Origin: Prorocentrum cordatum | Taxonomy: Eukaryota; Sar; Dinophyceae; Prorocentrales; Prorocentraceae | Assembly: GCA_963575745.1 (NCBI GenBank) | Contig: CAUYUJ010008591.1 | Location: 295,788 to 359,787 of the forward strand | DNA: 64,000 nucleotides | Reading direction: 5' to 3' | Shown: positions 31,301 through 40,265 of the stretch, one piece after another | How the letters are laid out: each line of letters starts with the position of its first letter | Numbering within the stretch: the stretch's first letter is position 1 | Made by a program: the position numbers and the translations under genes | The notes under the pieces: model-generated | What the model saw: only the letters and a program-made list of their open reading frames with translations | Databases searched by the model: none | Told to the model about the DNA's origin: nothing

Positions 31301-32038
31301 CGCGCTGGTGCTGCCGTTGGCTGCTTGGATTTTTCCATAGCTTGTGTCACAAGACGTCATGCAGACACTATGGAGGTAATGCGAGGCCGAACTCATGACG
31401 CCCGTTGAGAAGAGGTCTCCGTTTTCTCCAGACGAGCTGAACAAATTGAACACGTCTGTAGAACCGAGTCCTGCGATCTCCGTCATCCGAGCAGCTGTCA
31501 GTGACACGAGCGCACTGGTACCAGCCGCCGACCCATCCGCCGAGGGGTCTGCCTGTTTAAGGGCCGTGCTACAAGTAGAGCACGGAGTGTAGCAACAAGC
31601 GCACATATACGCGTCCATGTCGCTTGCCGTCCATTCGCCTATCCCGATCTGGAGTTCCAGGTAGTTCTGGACGGCCTTGGAGCACATAAACTGCTTCATC
31701 ATCGCATCGGTGGTTGCAGACACGTTCATCGTCATGGTCGAATACTCGTAACCTTCCAAAGAACCCCTGCTCGTCGGCCCATTGTCCCACTGGCTCTCGA
31801 TGCCACAGTAGTTCCCGGCGGAGTCCCGCGGCTTGTAGAGCCGGTCCACGTTGCCGCCGATCAGGCCGCGCAGGGTCACGAGCACGTAGCCGAGAAGCGC
31901 CACGACCAAGACGACGCAGCACGGGAGGTCCGTGCAGCGCCGGCCGCCCGCGGGGCCCGCCGAGATGTCGTTCGCGCCGCCCCGCGTGAAGGCCTGGCGG
32001 CTCTTCTCGGCCTTCAGGGCCCGGAGGTCCGCCTGCAT
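28340..32038 (-). CDS. Choline-transporter-like protein (CTL/SLC44 family) with an inserted kringle domain, five exons
   Basis: Proposed exons: 32038-30740, 30392-30207, 29986-29576, 29420-29332, 29155 to about 28340; phases agree (0, 0, 0, 2). CTL/SLC44 proteins are about ten-pass plasma-membrane or organelle transporters for choline and related amines. Hallmarks: N-terminal RRCTDLPCCVVLVVALLG (TM1), a large cysteine- and glycosylation-site-rich first loop (CACCYTPCSTC), TM2-3 (ASFVIGMLFLVFVRFFVGI), and C-terminal RYHMGSLAFGSFIIALVQFI, LEYLNKLAYIQIALLGKNFC and LVLRHMVRFAVLLL, all characteristic. Start chosen at MQADLRALKAEK because upstream sequence is a GAG repeat. The kringle lies between TM3 and TM4, extracellular by CTL topology. 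The usual last 15-30 residues are not seen: after CEEMGVDSETVPREL the frame enters a repeat, so either a GA donor follows (GCTGAG|GAGCG, 28340) or the end is lost. Confidence 0.9.
29156..29331 (-). mobile_element. CTL intron 4 = family E element (introner-like), GT-AG
   Basis: 176-nt intron, donor GTATTC, acceptor CGCCAAG. It is similar along its whole length to 57921-58094: CACGCGCAGAGGGGG, CTTCTTAGAAGCACCCC, TGCTTCTTAGAA, CTATAGAT, CCTTCTAAGA, CCCCCTTNTGC. The element ends coincide with the splice sites within a few bases, and the flanks share GGTA. Confidence 0.8.
29421..29575 (-). mobile_element. CTL intron 3 = family C element (introner-like), GT-AG
   Basis: 155-nt intron, donor GTGAGCTGCGCA, acceptor CACCGCTCAG. 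It shares sequence from the donor inward with CTL intron 1 and with the free copy at 36814-36999 (CGTCTGCGCCGACATTGGCGC, CCAATGTGGCGTGC, GTCGCTNTGCCA, TTTGATC). CTCAGGTG is directly repeated at the two junctions, like an 8-bp target duplication. Confidence 0.8.
29879..30350 (-). other. Kringle domain encoded by CTL exons 2 and 3
   Basis: Exon 2 gives GDGNAYRGVQYLTRYGTACQ and NWATTSPHIHDYYLSGN; exon 3 gives DHNYCRNPYNAS and GSTIWCFTVDEELRWQECLP. This is the kringle order: YRG, T..G..CQ.W, PH.H, YCRNP, WCFT, W..C. Kringles are small disulfide-bonded extracellular folds. Four core cysteines are present. The expected first cysteine, before GDGNAYRG, is replaced (SEDLLGDG), while a possible sixth (DAPEC) remains, so one canonical disulfide is probably missing. 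Confidence 0.8.
29987..30206 (-). other. CTL intron 2, inferred GA-AG intron
   Basis: Splitting the kringle at AACTACGAG|GACCGC and CCCTCAGAG|GATCAG joins NYE to DQGIGDHNYCRNP in frame and restores kringle spacing. No GT donor nearby does this without stops or a large insertion. GAGGA occurs at both junctions. The interior has no clear copy elsewhere in the window. Confidence 0.55.
30393..30739 (-). mobile_element. CTL intron 1 = family C element with a family D element nested in it
   Basis: 347 nt, donor GTGAGCGGCGCAG, acceptor GTCGCTCAG; CAGGTG is repeated at both junctions. The first about 190 nt match intron 3 (CGCCCACGTTGGCGCGTA, CGTCTCCAAGGCAGCGTGC, GCGGCCCGCG). Then comes a family D segment (GGAGGTCCGCGCGGATTGC...). 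The last 15 nt again resemble the family C end. Confidence 0.75.
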
Positions 32039-32394
32039 GGCGCCCCCGCGGCGCGGGCCTGGGCGCGCCCGGTGGGGGGCGCCGCGGCCCCTCCTGAGGA
32101 GCCCAGAGGGGGGGGGGTCCCTGCGCCCCCTCCAGGCGCAGACGTCCGCTGAGGGGCCAAGTCGCCACCACCACTGCCACGGGCAGGACGGAGGAGACGG
32201 GAGGATTGGGAGGTCCTCCTCCTCCTCCTCCTCCTCCTCCTCCTCCTCCTCCTCCTCCTCCTCCTCCTCCATTCTTTTTCCTTATCGACAAGTTCTCCCT
32301 GTCGCACCCCGAGGCCAGTTTTTAGGGCGGGCCGGGCGTTTCGCCTGAGACTTCCATGTCTGAAGATTAAGAATTGGCAACCGTTCCACAAATG
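32039..32394. other. Upstream region of the CTL gene; CTC microsatellite
   Basis: Immediately 5' of the CTL start. 32216-32271 is a perfect CTC run read as poly-Glu on the minus strand. No TATA-like or spliced-leader acceptor signal could be assigned with confidence. Confidence 0.4.
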
Positions 32395-32610
32395 GAGGGC
32401 GGGTCGTTTTCAAAATGTGGCTCTCGCCTCAGCGCGTCGTACAGTCGTAAAGTTCGCACGAGTTTCACGGATTGAGGGCGGTTGGGTTTCAACATGTGGC
32501 TCTCGCCGTAGCCCGGCGCACAATCGTTTCACGGGTTGAGGGCGGATGGTTTTCAAAATGTGGCTCACCTTAGCGCCGCGCACATTCGTGTATACTATTT
32601 GAAGAATTTC
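32395..32610. repeat. Tandem repeat, three units of about 64-80 bp
   Basis: Each unit begins GAGGGCGG and contains TTTTCAAAATGTGGCTC followed by CAGCGC/TAGCGC and CACGGNTT. Confidence 0.8.
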
Positions 32611-33349
32611 ATGGATTCCCATCATCAACGTGCCAGAAATTGCGTCTTGGAAGGATTCAGGACCATGCGGGTGCAACAGTTACGTTGATTCTCTGTGCTG
32701 AAGTCCTGGGAATGGCGTTCTGGCGCGATTCAGGATCGTCAAGACGCAACAATCAAGTTGACCCGTGGCGTTGGAATCCCGAGAACAACGTTTTGGCATG
32801 CTTCAGGGTCTTCAAACGGGTGTCTTCCAACGAGGCAGTTCCATCTATGGAAATGAACCGTTGTAAGGGCCTTTGAAGAGAAGGGGGAGCTCGGAGGGAC
32901 GGTTTACTCCAACCTCGTTGATGACTCTTGTGTTTGTACTGGTCCTCCTCCTCCTCCTCCTCCTCCTCCTCCTCCTCCTCCTCCTCCTCCTCCTCCTCCC
33001 TCTCCTACAGATGGTCGTGGTGGTGGAAATGGGCCCATCAGTTCGCCTACGCGCACGAGCGACCCTGGGAAAGGGTGACCTTTTGTGCGTTGCTTCCAGG
33101 GCCGCGGGGGGAGGGGGGAAATGCAGGCGCGCAGGCCAGAGCTGAGGGGCTCCCGTGGGGCCCCTCTGGGCCCGCACTGCAGTTGGACGCTCGGCAGGGG
33201 TTCGGAAACAAGGGGCGCGAGGCCCCGAAACAGAAGCTGTCCCAAACCGACAACGGCCGCTGTTGGGCGGTCGGCCTTCCGTCTCAAACGGACAACGTGT
33301 GGCTCAAATTGAACAAAGGATTCTGCCGCTTTTTGTGCCCATTCTCTCC
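32611..33349. other. No gene recognised; CTC microsatellite
   Basis: 32640-32830 is imperfectly self-similar (GCGTNTTGG...TTCAGG). A CTC run lies at 32942-33005. 33060-33085 carries a GGTGACCTTTTGTGCG motif related to 9449-9480. Confidence 0.45.
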
Positions 33350-33800
33350 CAGAGTGCGTTCTGACCAGGAACTCCGTGGCGAATCCAGCGGTGGCGACGA
33401 GGGCCTCCCAGGAGGCCCAGACAGGAGGAAAACGAAGCAAGGGCAGCGGTATGGGTACGTACCTCCCCAGACATGCGACGTCGTATTTTTTCAGTGCGGG
33501 GTCCCTGGAAATCCCGGCCCTTCCCCCGGGACCGGCTTCTGGTCCCGAGGCCCGGCGAGGAGCCCCCCCAGGGCCCGAACACGGCCCGAGACCTCCCGTC
33601 CTGAATTTTCTTTACGGCGCGACCATGTCTGGGTCTTCCCCCTCCGACGTTCTCTCCGTGCCCGTCCCGCTCGGCCCGCACCGAGGGCCACTCCGGCGAA
33701 GGGCCACCCTGCCGCGCAGCCGAGGACGCTCCCGGAGCCGCCCGCGGCGAACAGAGCGCCCGGCGAGGCGCCCGGCCCGGCTCGAGCTCCTGCCGCACTT
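33350..33800. repeat. Long dispersed repeat, copy 1 (inverted partner at 35540-36180)
   Basis: 33350-33475 is close to the reverse complement of 36055-36180 (both contain GCGAATCCAGCGGTGGCGAC or its complement). Further blocks also match in inverse orientation: GTCCCTGGAA, GGGACCGG, CGAGGCCCGGCGAGG, CGGCCCGCAC. The block order is rearranged, so this is an old duplicated element or segment. Confidence 0.65.
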
Positions 33801-34079
33801 GAGCATTAGGTCGGGTCCGTCCCCCTACAGGGGGATTTTCGACGACAAAATAAGCAATCAAAAATCCGCCAGCCCCCTTGCGGGGCCATCAGGCTGCGAG
33901 GATGAAGGTTGCTGCTCCCCGCGCCAGTTCCAGCTTCCAGTTTGTTACAGTACTGCTTTCTGCTTCCTACTGTAAATTGTTACTGTCCGCGCGGGGAGGG
34001 GGAGCCGAAAAGGGCCCTGGTTAGCGTCCCCCGGGAGGGTTCTCAGAATTTCTAAGGGGGGGGCGTGGGACACGTAAAA
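33801..34079. other. No gene recognised
   Basis: Short mixed sequence with a CCTACAGGGGGATTTT motif also seen near 8040. No coding evidence. Confidence 0.4.
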
Positions 34080-34830
34080 ATACGGGAGTTATGTGCCCCC
34101 CAAGCCATAATCCCACGCGAATTACCGTGTATTCGCGCCCCCGAGGCCACGATCCCTCGTAAATTACGCCACGGTCGCGTCTCCGAAACCACGATCCCTC
34201 GAAATTTACACCACACTTGCGTCTCCGAGGCAACGATCCATCGTAAATTACTCTGCGCTCGCGCCCTCGAGGCCACGATCCCTAATAATTTACGCCGCAG
34301 TCGCGCCCCCGAAGCCACGATTCCTAAAAATTTACATGATTTTCGCGCCCGCGAGGCCACGATCCCTTGTAAATTACGACGAATTCGCGCCCCTGACGCC
34401 ACGGTCCTTCGTAAAATACGCAGCGGGCGCGCCCCGGAGGCCACGAATCCGCCTTGCGGAGGCTGCCGCAAAGGCGCTCCCCCTCTCCAAAGCAGACAAA
34501 CGCTAATTTTCTGTACTGGGATATGTGTTCCGCTGGTATTCTTTTGCCCCTCCCCGTTTGTGAAAAATTTGGCGGTGGGTTCCACATTCACCCCCCCAGG
34601 CCACGATCCCTCGTAAGTTACGCCGCATTTGCGCCCCCGAGGCCACGATCCCGCGCGAATTACGCCACATTCGCGCCCCCGAGGCAATGATCCCTCGTAA
34701 ATTACGCCGCTGTCGCGCCCCCCAGGCCACGACCCATCGAAAAATTATGCAACATTCGCATCCCCGAAGCGACGATCCCAAGCAAATTAAACCAAATGCG
34801 CGCGCACCCCCCACGCTACGAATCCACCTC
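34080..34830. repeat. Minisatellite of about 45-48 bp units
   Basis: About 13-15 diverged units built on CGCCCCCGAGGCCACGATCC and CTCGTAAATTACGCC, interrupted at 34440-34590 by a non-repeat stretch. The minus-strand frame reads WPRGRECGVIRGIV-like repeats, an artefact of a unit length often divisible by three. Confidence 0.85.
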
Positions 34831-35338
34831 GCGGAAGCTGCCCAAAGGCGCCACTGCTTCTCCAGAGCAGAAAAATAACCTTCCCAGAGATTGCCTGAAG
34901 CAATCCCCAGCCGTTCCCAGAGCGCTTCCAGTGAACAACTGATGGACAATGCCAAGAAGGCAACAAAGCGTTCAACAACAACTTCAACATCTCAATCTGT
35001 TCTGCTCATCGCCAGCCGCCCTAGAATGACGTTCCCGAATGTCATCAAGACGGCGCCCGAACATCCCAATATAGCTCTGATGTGTCCCATCATGATAGAG
35101 AGGGGGCCGGCGGCAGGGGGCGAAACCCTTACGGATACTCAGAACATATTCAACATATGCCCAACAATAACCAAAAATAGCCCCCAGACTATTTTTTAAA
35201 CTATGTTTAAACATTCCCCCTTCTAGAGGGACATGTCGAGGGACATTCCCGCTGCTACCGCTTCTCTTTCGGCCAGCCCATCTGTGCCCGCAGCAAAGGT
35301 CACTCCGGCGAAAGGTCACTCTTACGCCTACAGTCAAA
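34831..35338. other. No gene recognised
   Basis: AT-richer than its surroundings. 35296-35330 carries the AAAGGTCACTC(CGGCG)AAAGGTCACTCTTACG motif shared with 9588-9620. Confidence 0.4.
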
Positions 35339-35505
35339 ACGTAGATTAAGGACGCGTGGTAAGGACGCAAGACCCTTGGAGGCTGAACTTGGGATTTTTT
35401 GGGGCGGCGGCGACCAGTGAAAACGGCAAAGGACGGGCCACAGAGGCAAGGACGCAAGGGTATCCTGGATGAAGGCGCGCGTCCTTACTAGGCGCGTTGA
35501 CTGTA
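35339..35505. mobile_element. Family A MITE, copy 3
   Basis: Starts TACAGTCAAAACGTAGATTA and ends with the complement of TACAGTCAACGCGCC (GTTGACTGTA). 167 bp including TA at each end. Interior GGTAAGGACGCAAG and GTGAAAACGGCAAAGGACGGGCC blocks correspond to those of copies 1 and 2. Confidence 0.75.
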
Positions 35506-35539
35506 GTCGAACTTCAGCATCAGGACGGGAACGTCGCCA

Positions 35540-36180
35540 CCGTCACCCCCATTCCGCGCAGCCGCGGGCGCTTCCGGAGCCGCCCGCGGCGACCAGAGCC
35601 ACCCCGGCGCGGCGCGGCCCTCCGACCCTGCGGGCGGCCACTCCCTCGAGGGAGCGCCCCGACGGGCGCGGTCAGCGCCGGCAGAGGGCGGCGCGAGCCA
35701 GCGACTGCCCAGACACGATCGCGTCGTAAAAGAAGTCAGGACGGGGGGGTTGGAGGCCTTTTCGGCTTCGGGGGGCCCTCGCCGGGCCTCGGGGCCGTCA
35801 AAACACGACTCTAGATGAAAAACCGGTCCCGGGGAAAGGGTCGGGACTTCCAGGGACCCCGCACTGAAAAAAATTTGACGTCGCATGTCTGGATACGGAT
35901 AAACACAGAAGAAGCAAAAGCGCCTCGCCGGGCACTCTCTTCGCCTCGAGCGGCTCTGGAAATGTCCTCGGCTGCCCGGACGGGTGGCCCTTCGCTGGAG
36001 TAGCCCTCAGTGCGGGCCGAGCGGGACAGGCACGGAGAGAATGTCGGAGGAGAAAGAGGTACGTACCCATACCGCTGCCCTTGCCTCGTTTTCCCCCTTT
36101 TTCTGGGCCTCCTGGGAGGCCCTCGTCGCCACCGCTGGATTCGCCTCGGAATTCCTTGTCAGAACGCAACCCGCGAAAGG
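35540..36180. repeat. Long dispersed repeat, copy 2 (inverted)
   Basis: Inverted partner of 33350-33800. 36055-36180 is the best-matching part. No recognised ORF. Confidence 0.6.
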
Positions 36181-36299
36181 TCTGGGGAGTAGCCGAGTCG
36201 GTACTTTTTGGTCTCTCGAGAAACAACGATGGGATGCACAAGCGTAATGTTCGGTGGCAGCTTATGGGAGCCTACCATACCATCTTGATGGCTCTTGCG

Positions 36300-36420
36300 A
36301 GTCGACGCTAATCGGTCGACGCTAGCCGACACCACCTAGCCCCAGATCGATGCTACATCGAGGCGAAGTCGGCGCTCTCGCATCGACTACCAGACGCTAG
36401 CATAGTGCACCCTGAAGACG
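36300..36420. repeat. CGACGCTA-rich short repeat
   Basis: GTCGACGCTAATCGGTCGACGC...GCTAGCCGACACCACC and GCATCGACTACCAGACGCTAG resemble 58850-58960, suggesting a second copy there. Confidence 0.5.
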
Positions 36421-36462
36421 GAGCTACGAGGACACACACCTACACACATGGGTCCCATGATC

Positions 36463-36590
36463 TGGCCATCGCTCGGACGTCCATGTCTTGTGTTTTTTTC
36501 GGTTTCGTGCGTGGTGTTCTCGCCAAATCATCACGGATGCTCCTCGATGGTCCTCGCCGACGGAAAAATGCACACGTCCGAGCGATGCCA
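36463..36590. mobile_element. Family I element, copy 1 (128 bp, inverted ends)
   Basis: Begins TGGCCATCGCTCGGACGT and ends with its complement (ACGTCCGAGCGATGCCA). The interior TTTCGGTTTCGTGCGTGG and ATGCTCCTCG-TGGTCCTCGCCGA are shared with copy 2. Confidence 0.8.
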
Positions 36591-36813
36591 AGTGATTTGC
36601 TAGCGGAAAATCGCAAGCATGCGCCCCAACTGGTCCGCCTCGGTAGACAGATGCGATACGAGATCCTGACCAAGACACCTTGGGGGGCGCACTCGTCGGC
36701 GACGTTTGACGGCCCCCTGGGTGCCCCAGAGGGCCCAGAGCCTTTGTGGGTCCCCGGGCCCTCGGATGATACGACATTTCTGCAGGGCACCCGGTGCTAT
36801 GCCCGTTGCATAT

Positions 36814-36999
36814 TTGAGCGACGATCAAACTACTAGTCTTACGCGACTTGGCACAGCGACATTACGCGGTGGTTTACGTGGGCCGCCGGCGCGGCACGCC
36901 ACATTGAAGACAAGGGTTCTCACGCGCGACCTCACGCGGGGAACCGACGCGCAAACGTCGGCGCAGACGGACCCGACCTGTTTCGTCGCCCACCTGATG
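36814..36999 (-). mobile_element. Family C element, free copy with intron-like ends
   Basis: On the minus strand it starts after CATCAG with GTGGGCGACGAAAC and runs through CGTCTGCGCCGACGTTTGCGC, CAATGTGGCGTGC, GTCGCTGTGCCA to TTTGATCGTCGCTCAA. The last two bases are AA where CTL intron 3 has AG. No exon-like sequence was recognised on either side. Confidence 0.65.
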
Positions 37000-37016
37000 T
37001 GCCTGCCGCATCGTCC

Positions 37017-37143
37017 TGCCATCGCTCGGACGTCCATTCCCCGCGCATTGCTCGGTTTCGTGCGTGGCTTGTTTCGCAAAATGGCCCAGCATGCTCCTCG
37101 CTGGCCCTCGCCGAGAAAAAGTGCACACGGCCCAGCGATGCCA
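37017..37143. mobile_element. Family I element, copy 2 (127 bp)
   Basis: Ends TGCCATCGCTCGGACGTCC and CCCAGCGATGCCA are inverted. Interior matches copy 1 at about 75-80% by eye. Confidence 0.78.
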
Positions 37144-37585
37144 GGTCGTTACGCTGCCCAGCCGACCGAGCGGGCTCGCCGCCGAGGCAGCGCCGGCTGC
37201 AGAGCCGGCGTCGGCGCTCGCGGCCAGGGCCTGCCCGAGGATGGCGCCTGCTCGCCTGGCAGGGGTCCGGCGGCGCACCCGGCCGGGAAGCGAGAGGGCG
37301 CAGTGTGTCTCAGAAGGCCGCCTCGGGTGCCCGTGGCCGCGGGGGGCATTCCGCGTGGGAGCGAGGAGCTTGCCCCTGTCGTGCTCGCGCGCCCCTTGTA
37401 GCCTGGGGTGGCACGTCAGGGGCCGCTGGGGGCCACCCTCCTGCAGATCCTCGACCCCCCCCCCCTCCCCCCTGCAAATCCTCCACCCCCCCCCTCAATT
37501 GACTCGCCCCCCTCTTGCCGTCCGCCCGAGCGGCGGAGCTTCTCAGAAGCCCTCTGGCCTTCTGGGAGGTCGGAGAGCTTAAAAC
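37144..37585. other. No gene recognised
   Basis: GC-rich, with C homopolymer blocks at 37455-37500 and a CTTCTCAGAAG motif of family F type at 37540. Confidence 0.4.
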
Positions 37586-37745
37586 TTCGAAGGCCCACAA
37601 CTTGAAAACCGAGAGAGCTTAGAAGGCTTACACATTAGAACTTAGAAGGCTTAGAACTCAGAGATCCAGAAAGCTTAGAAGACTCAGAACTCAGAACTTA
37701 GAACTTAGAAGGCCTAGAACTTAGACAACTCGGAGAAGGCTTAAC
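37586..37745. repeat. AGAACTTAGAAGGC tandem repeat
   Basis: About ten short diverged units of AACTTAGAAGG/CTTAGAAGGC/AACTCAG. Confidence 0.85.
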
Positions 37746-38053
37746 GACGATGTCAATTGAAGAGGACACGCGAGAGGACACACGACTCTCAAGACCCTTC
37801 CGAGGGAAAGAATGCCGCCGTAGGAATGTACAAGGCATGGGTAGCGAAACTCAGGACACTGATTTGGTAGGGTCGACCTGCTGAGCAGCCTCGACTGTCG
37901 AGCTCAGAAGCCTTCCCAGCAGGCCGAAGGCCTTCCGAGGCTTCTGCGAGGGTCTCCCCCTCTGCCCATCCTCCTCCCCTGGGGCGCCCCGCTGCAGGAG
38001 GCGCCAACACACTTGATGAGTTGGGACGAGGATCCGTGAAGAAGGCGAAAGCA

Positions 38054-38430
38054 CCCTCCTCCTCCTCCTCCTCCTCCTCCTCCTCCTCCTCCTTCTCATC
38101 CTCATCCTCCTTCTCCTCCTCCTCCTCCTCCTCCCTCCTCCTCCTCCTCCTCCTCCCCTCCCTTCTCCTCCTCTCTCCTCTCCCTCCTCCTCCTCCTCTG
38201 CCTCCTCCTCCTCCTCCTCCTCCTCCTCCTCCTCCTCTACCTCCTCCTCCCACCCATCCTCCCCATCCCTCCCAATTCCTCTCCCCCTCCCCCTCTCCCT
38301 CCTCCTGCCGTTTCTTCCCCTCCCCCTCCCCCTCGCTCTCCCCCGCGCTCTCCCCCTCCTCCTCCTCTCCCTCCTCCTCCTCCTCCTCCTCCTCCTCCTC
38401 CTCCTCCTCCTCCGCCTCCTCCTCCCCCCC
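38054..38430. repeat. CTC/CCT microsatellite
   Basis: Nearly 380 bp of CTC-based triplets with CCC and TTC variants. The preceding 300 bases (37746-38053) show a family F-like AGAAGCCTTCCCAGCAGGCC stretch and no gene. Confidence 0.95.
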
Positions 38431-38665
38431 CATCGGTGCCTTCGGTGGAGCTCCCTATGGGGACATACGACGTGTGAAGGGCGTATCGGAATTGGTCGGG
38501 CCAGCGCATGTGGACACCGCCACTGGGGCCGTCGGTGGATCTCCCCTATGCGGCCACGAAGCGTATGAGGGGTGTGCCGACATGGGTAGCGCGGATACAT
38601 GCGGACCCTCCCGCTGGGGCCTTCGGTGGAGCTCCCTATGGGACCACGAAGCGTGTGAGGGGTGT
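38431..38665. repeat. Tandem repeat, unit about 93 bp
   Basis: Two and a half units starting GCCTTCGGTGGAGCTCCCTATGG (about 38436, 38528, 38619), each with CACGAAGCGT(G/A)TGAGGG-type sequence. Confidence 0.8.
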
Positions 38666-39165
38666 CCCGGAGCTGATGGCGATGATGGTGATGATGACGG
38701 CGATGGTGATGACGACGATGGTGATGATGACGATGGTGGTGATGACGATGGCGGCCATGATGCTATGGTCGTTGATGATGAGGAGGATGATCCTGATGAT
38801 GATGATGATGATGGTCGATGGAAACGGTATTAATAATGATGATGATGATGCTGCTGATGACGATGGTGATGACGATGGTAACGATGATGATGACGATAAC
38901 GATAATGCTTATGATGATATTGATGTTGATGACGACGATGACGGTGATGATGATGAGAGGAGGGATGAGGAGGAGGAGGAGGAGGAGGAGGAGAAGGAGG
39001 AGGAGGAGGAGGAGGAGGAGGATGAGGAGGAGGAGGAGGAGGAGGATGAAGAGGACAAGGACAAGGACATCCGCATAAGGGGGTACAAAGAAGAGGGGGA
39101 GGAGGAGGAGCAGGAGAAGGAGGAGGAGGAGGAGAAGGATGAGAAGGAGAGGAGGAGAGGAGATG
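38666..39165. repeat. GAT then GGA microsatellites
   Basis: GATGATGACGATGG-type repeats to about 38955, then GGA/GAG triplets to about 39165. Confidence 0.95.
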
Positions 39166-39524
39166 AGAGACGCGGGGCGCTGTCTTTTCAAAACGAGGGC
39201 CCAACACCACAAGAGGGTTGGGAAAAAACTACGTTGAATACTGGTCACCCTCATCCTTGAAACCGCTGACCACTTCTAAAACGGATGTGCGCGGCAACGA
39301 CGCGAGACCGACAGTTTGGAAACGAGCAGCCCCGCATCCATGAGACTGTTTCGAATTTCGGATTTCAAGCTTCAGGATCGCAAACTGCACAGGAGGTCTC
39401 AGCCGAATCGCTTGACCGGCCTCACCAACACGTCTTGGGGTGCGACAGGGAGTTCTGTGTATGAGACACGAATGGAGGGATAGTAGGAGTTCAGGAGGCG
39501 GGGGGGAGGGGGCGAAAGTCAGAG
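39166..39524. other. No gene recognised
   Basis: Short intervening non-repetitive sequence without coding motifs. Confidence 0.4.
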
Positions 39525-39765
39525 GAGTTGAGCAGGGGCCGACCGTCCCGGCATTCCTATAGTCCTACCACGACATGTTCTTAGACCCCCTAAAATGTCC
39601 AAATAACATAAACCATGTTCTTAGAACAAAAACCCGATGTGATAAAACAAAACAGACTCCGCCAGAAATGTTCTAAGAACATTTCGTCGAAACCACACAA
39701 GGTTCTTAGAACATTGTTTGGTAGGGCTATAGGCGAGCCAGGACGCTTCGCCACTGCTTGAAGGA
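39525..39765. repeat. Family J dispersed repeat, copy 1
   Basis: Matches 51075-51305: GAGCAGGG-CCGACCGTCCCG at the left, AACA/GTTCTTAGAA blocks and ACAGACTC-GCC in the middle, and GCCAGGACGCTTCGCCACTGCTTG at the right. Length and order are conserved. Confidence 0.75.
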
Positions 39766-40265
39766 AGGCGGGGTCGGCGCACTTGCCGGGTTCGGTTCAG
39801 CTGCGTCGTTGTCAGTTCCGGACAGGCGGACAAACTATCGGGCTTTAGCGCCCAGGCCGCCTGCGGTCCACTCGCGGCTGCGCGGGGCCCGCCACGACCA
39901 GCGCGGAGAGGCCTCGGCGCCCAACCGCATCCTCATCCTCCTGCGCATCAACCTCCTCATCCCATTCCTCGTCCACTTTTTTTCATCCCGTTCCTAGCAC
40001 TCCTCCCGTGACTCGTGCGTATCCTCGTCCTCCTCCTTCGCTTCCGCATCGTCGTCGCCATCCTCGTCCATTAGCTCCCGTCCTCCTACCCGGTTTCCTC
40101 ATCCTCCTCCTCCTCCTCCTCCTCCTCATTCTCATCTCCCCCCCTCCTCCTAATCCTCATCCGCGTTGCTCTTTCCTTGCCTCCGTGCCTCCATCCTGTG
40201 CCTCCTCCTCCTCCTCCTCCTCCTCCTCCTCCTCCTCCTCCTCGTCCTCCTCATCATCATCGAAC
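39766..40265. repeat. Mixed sequence and CTC microsatellites
   Basis: CTC/TCC triplets from about 40020 to 40255. No gene in the preceding 250 bases. Confidence 0.75.

Noticed and set aside
34052-34687. Repeat protein ORF with WPRGRECGV-type units
   Set aside because: The unit is a DNA minisatellite; frame is kept only because many units are a multiple of three, and all strands show similar open frames.
34080-34830. CRISPR-like array
   Set aside because: Units are contiguous and diverged with no spacers; the genome is eukaryotic.
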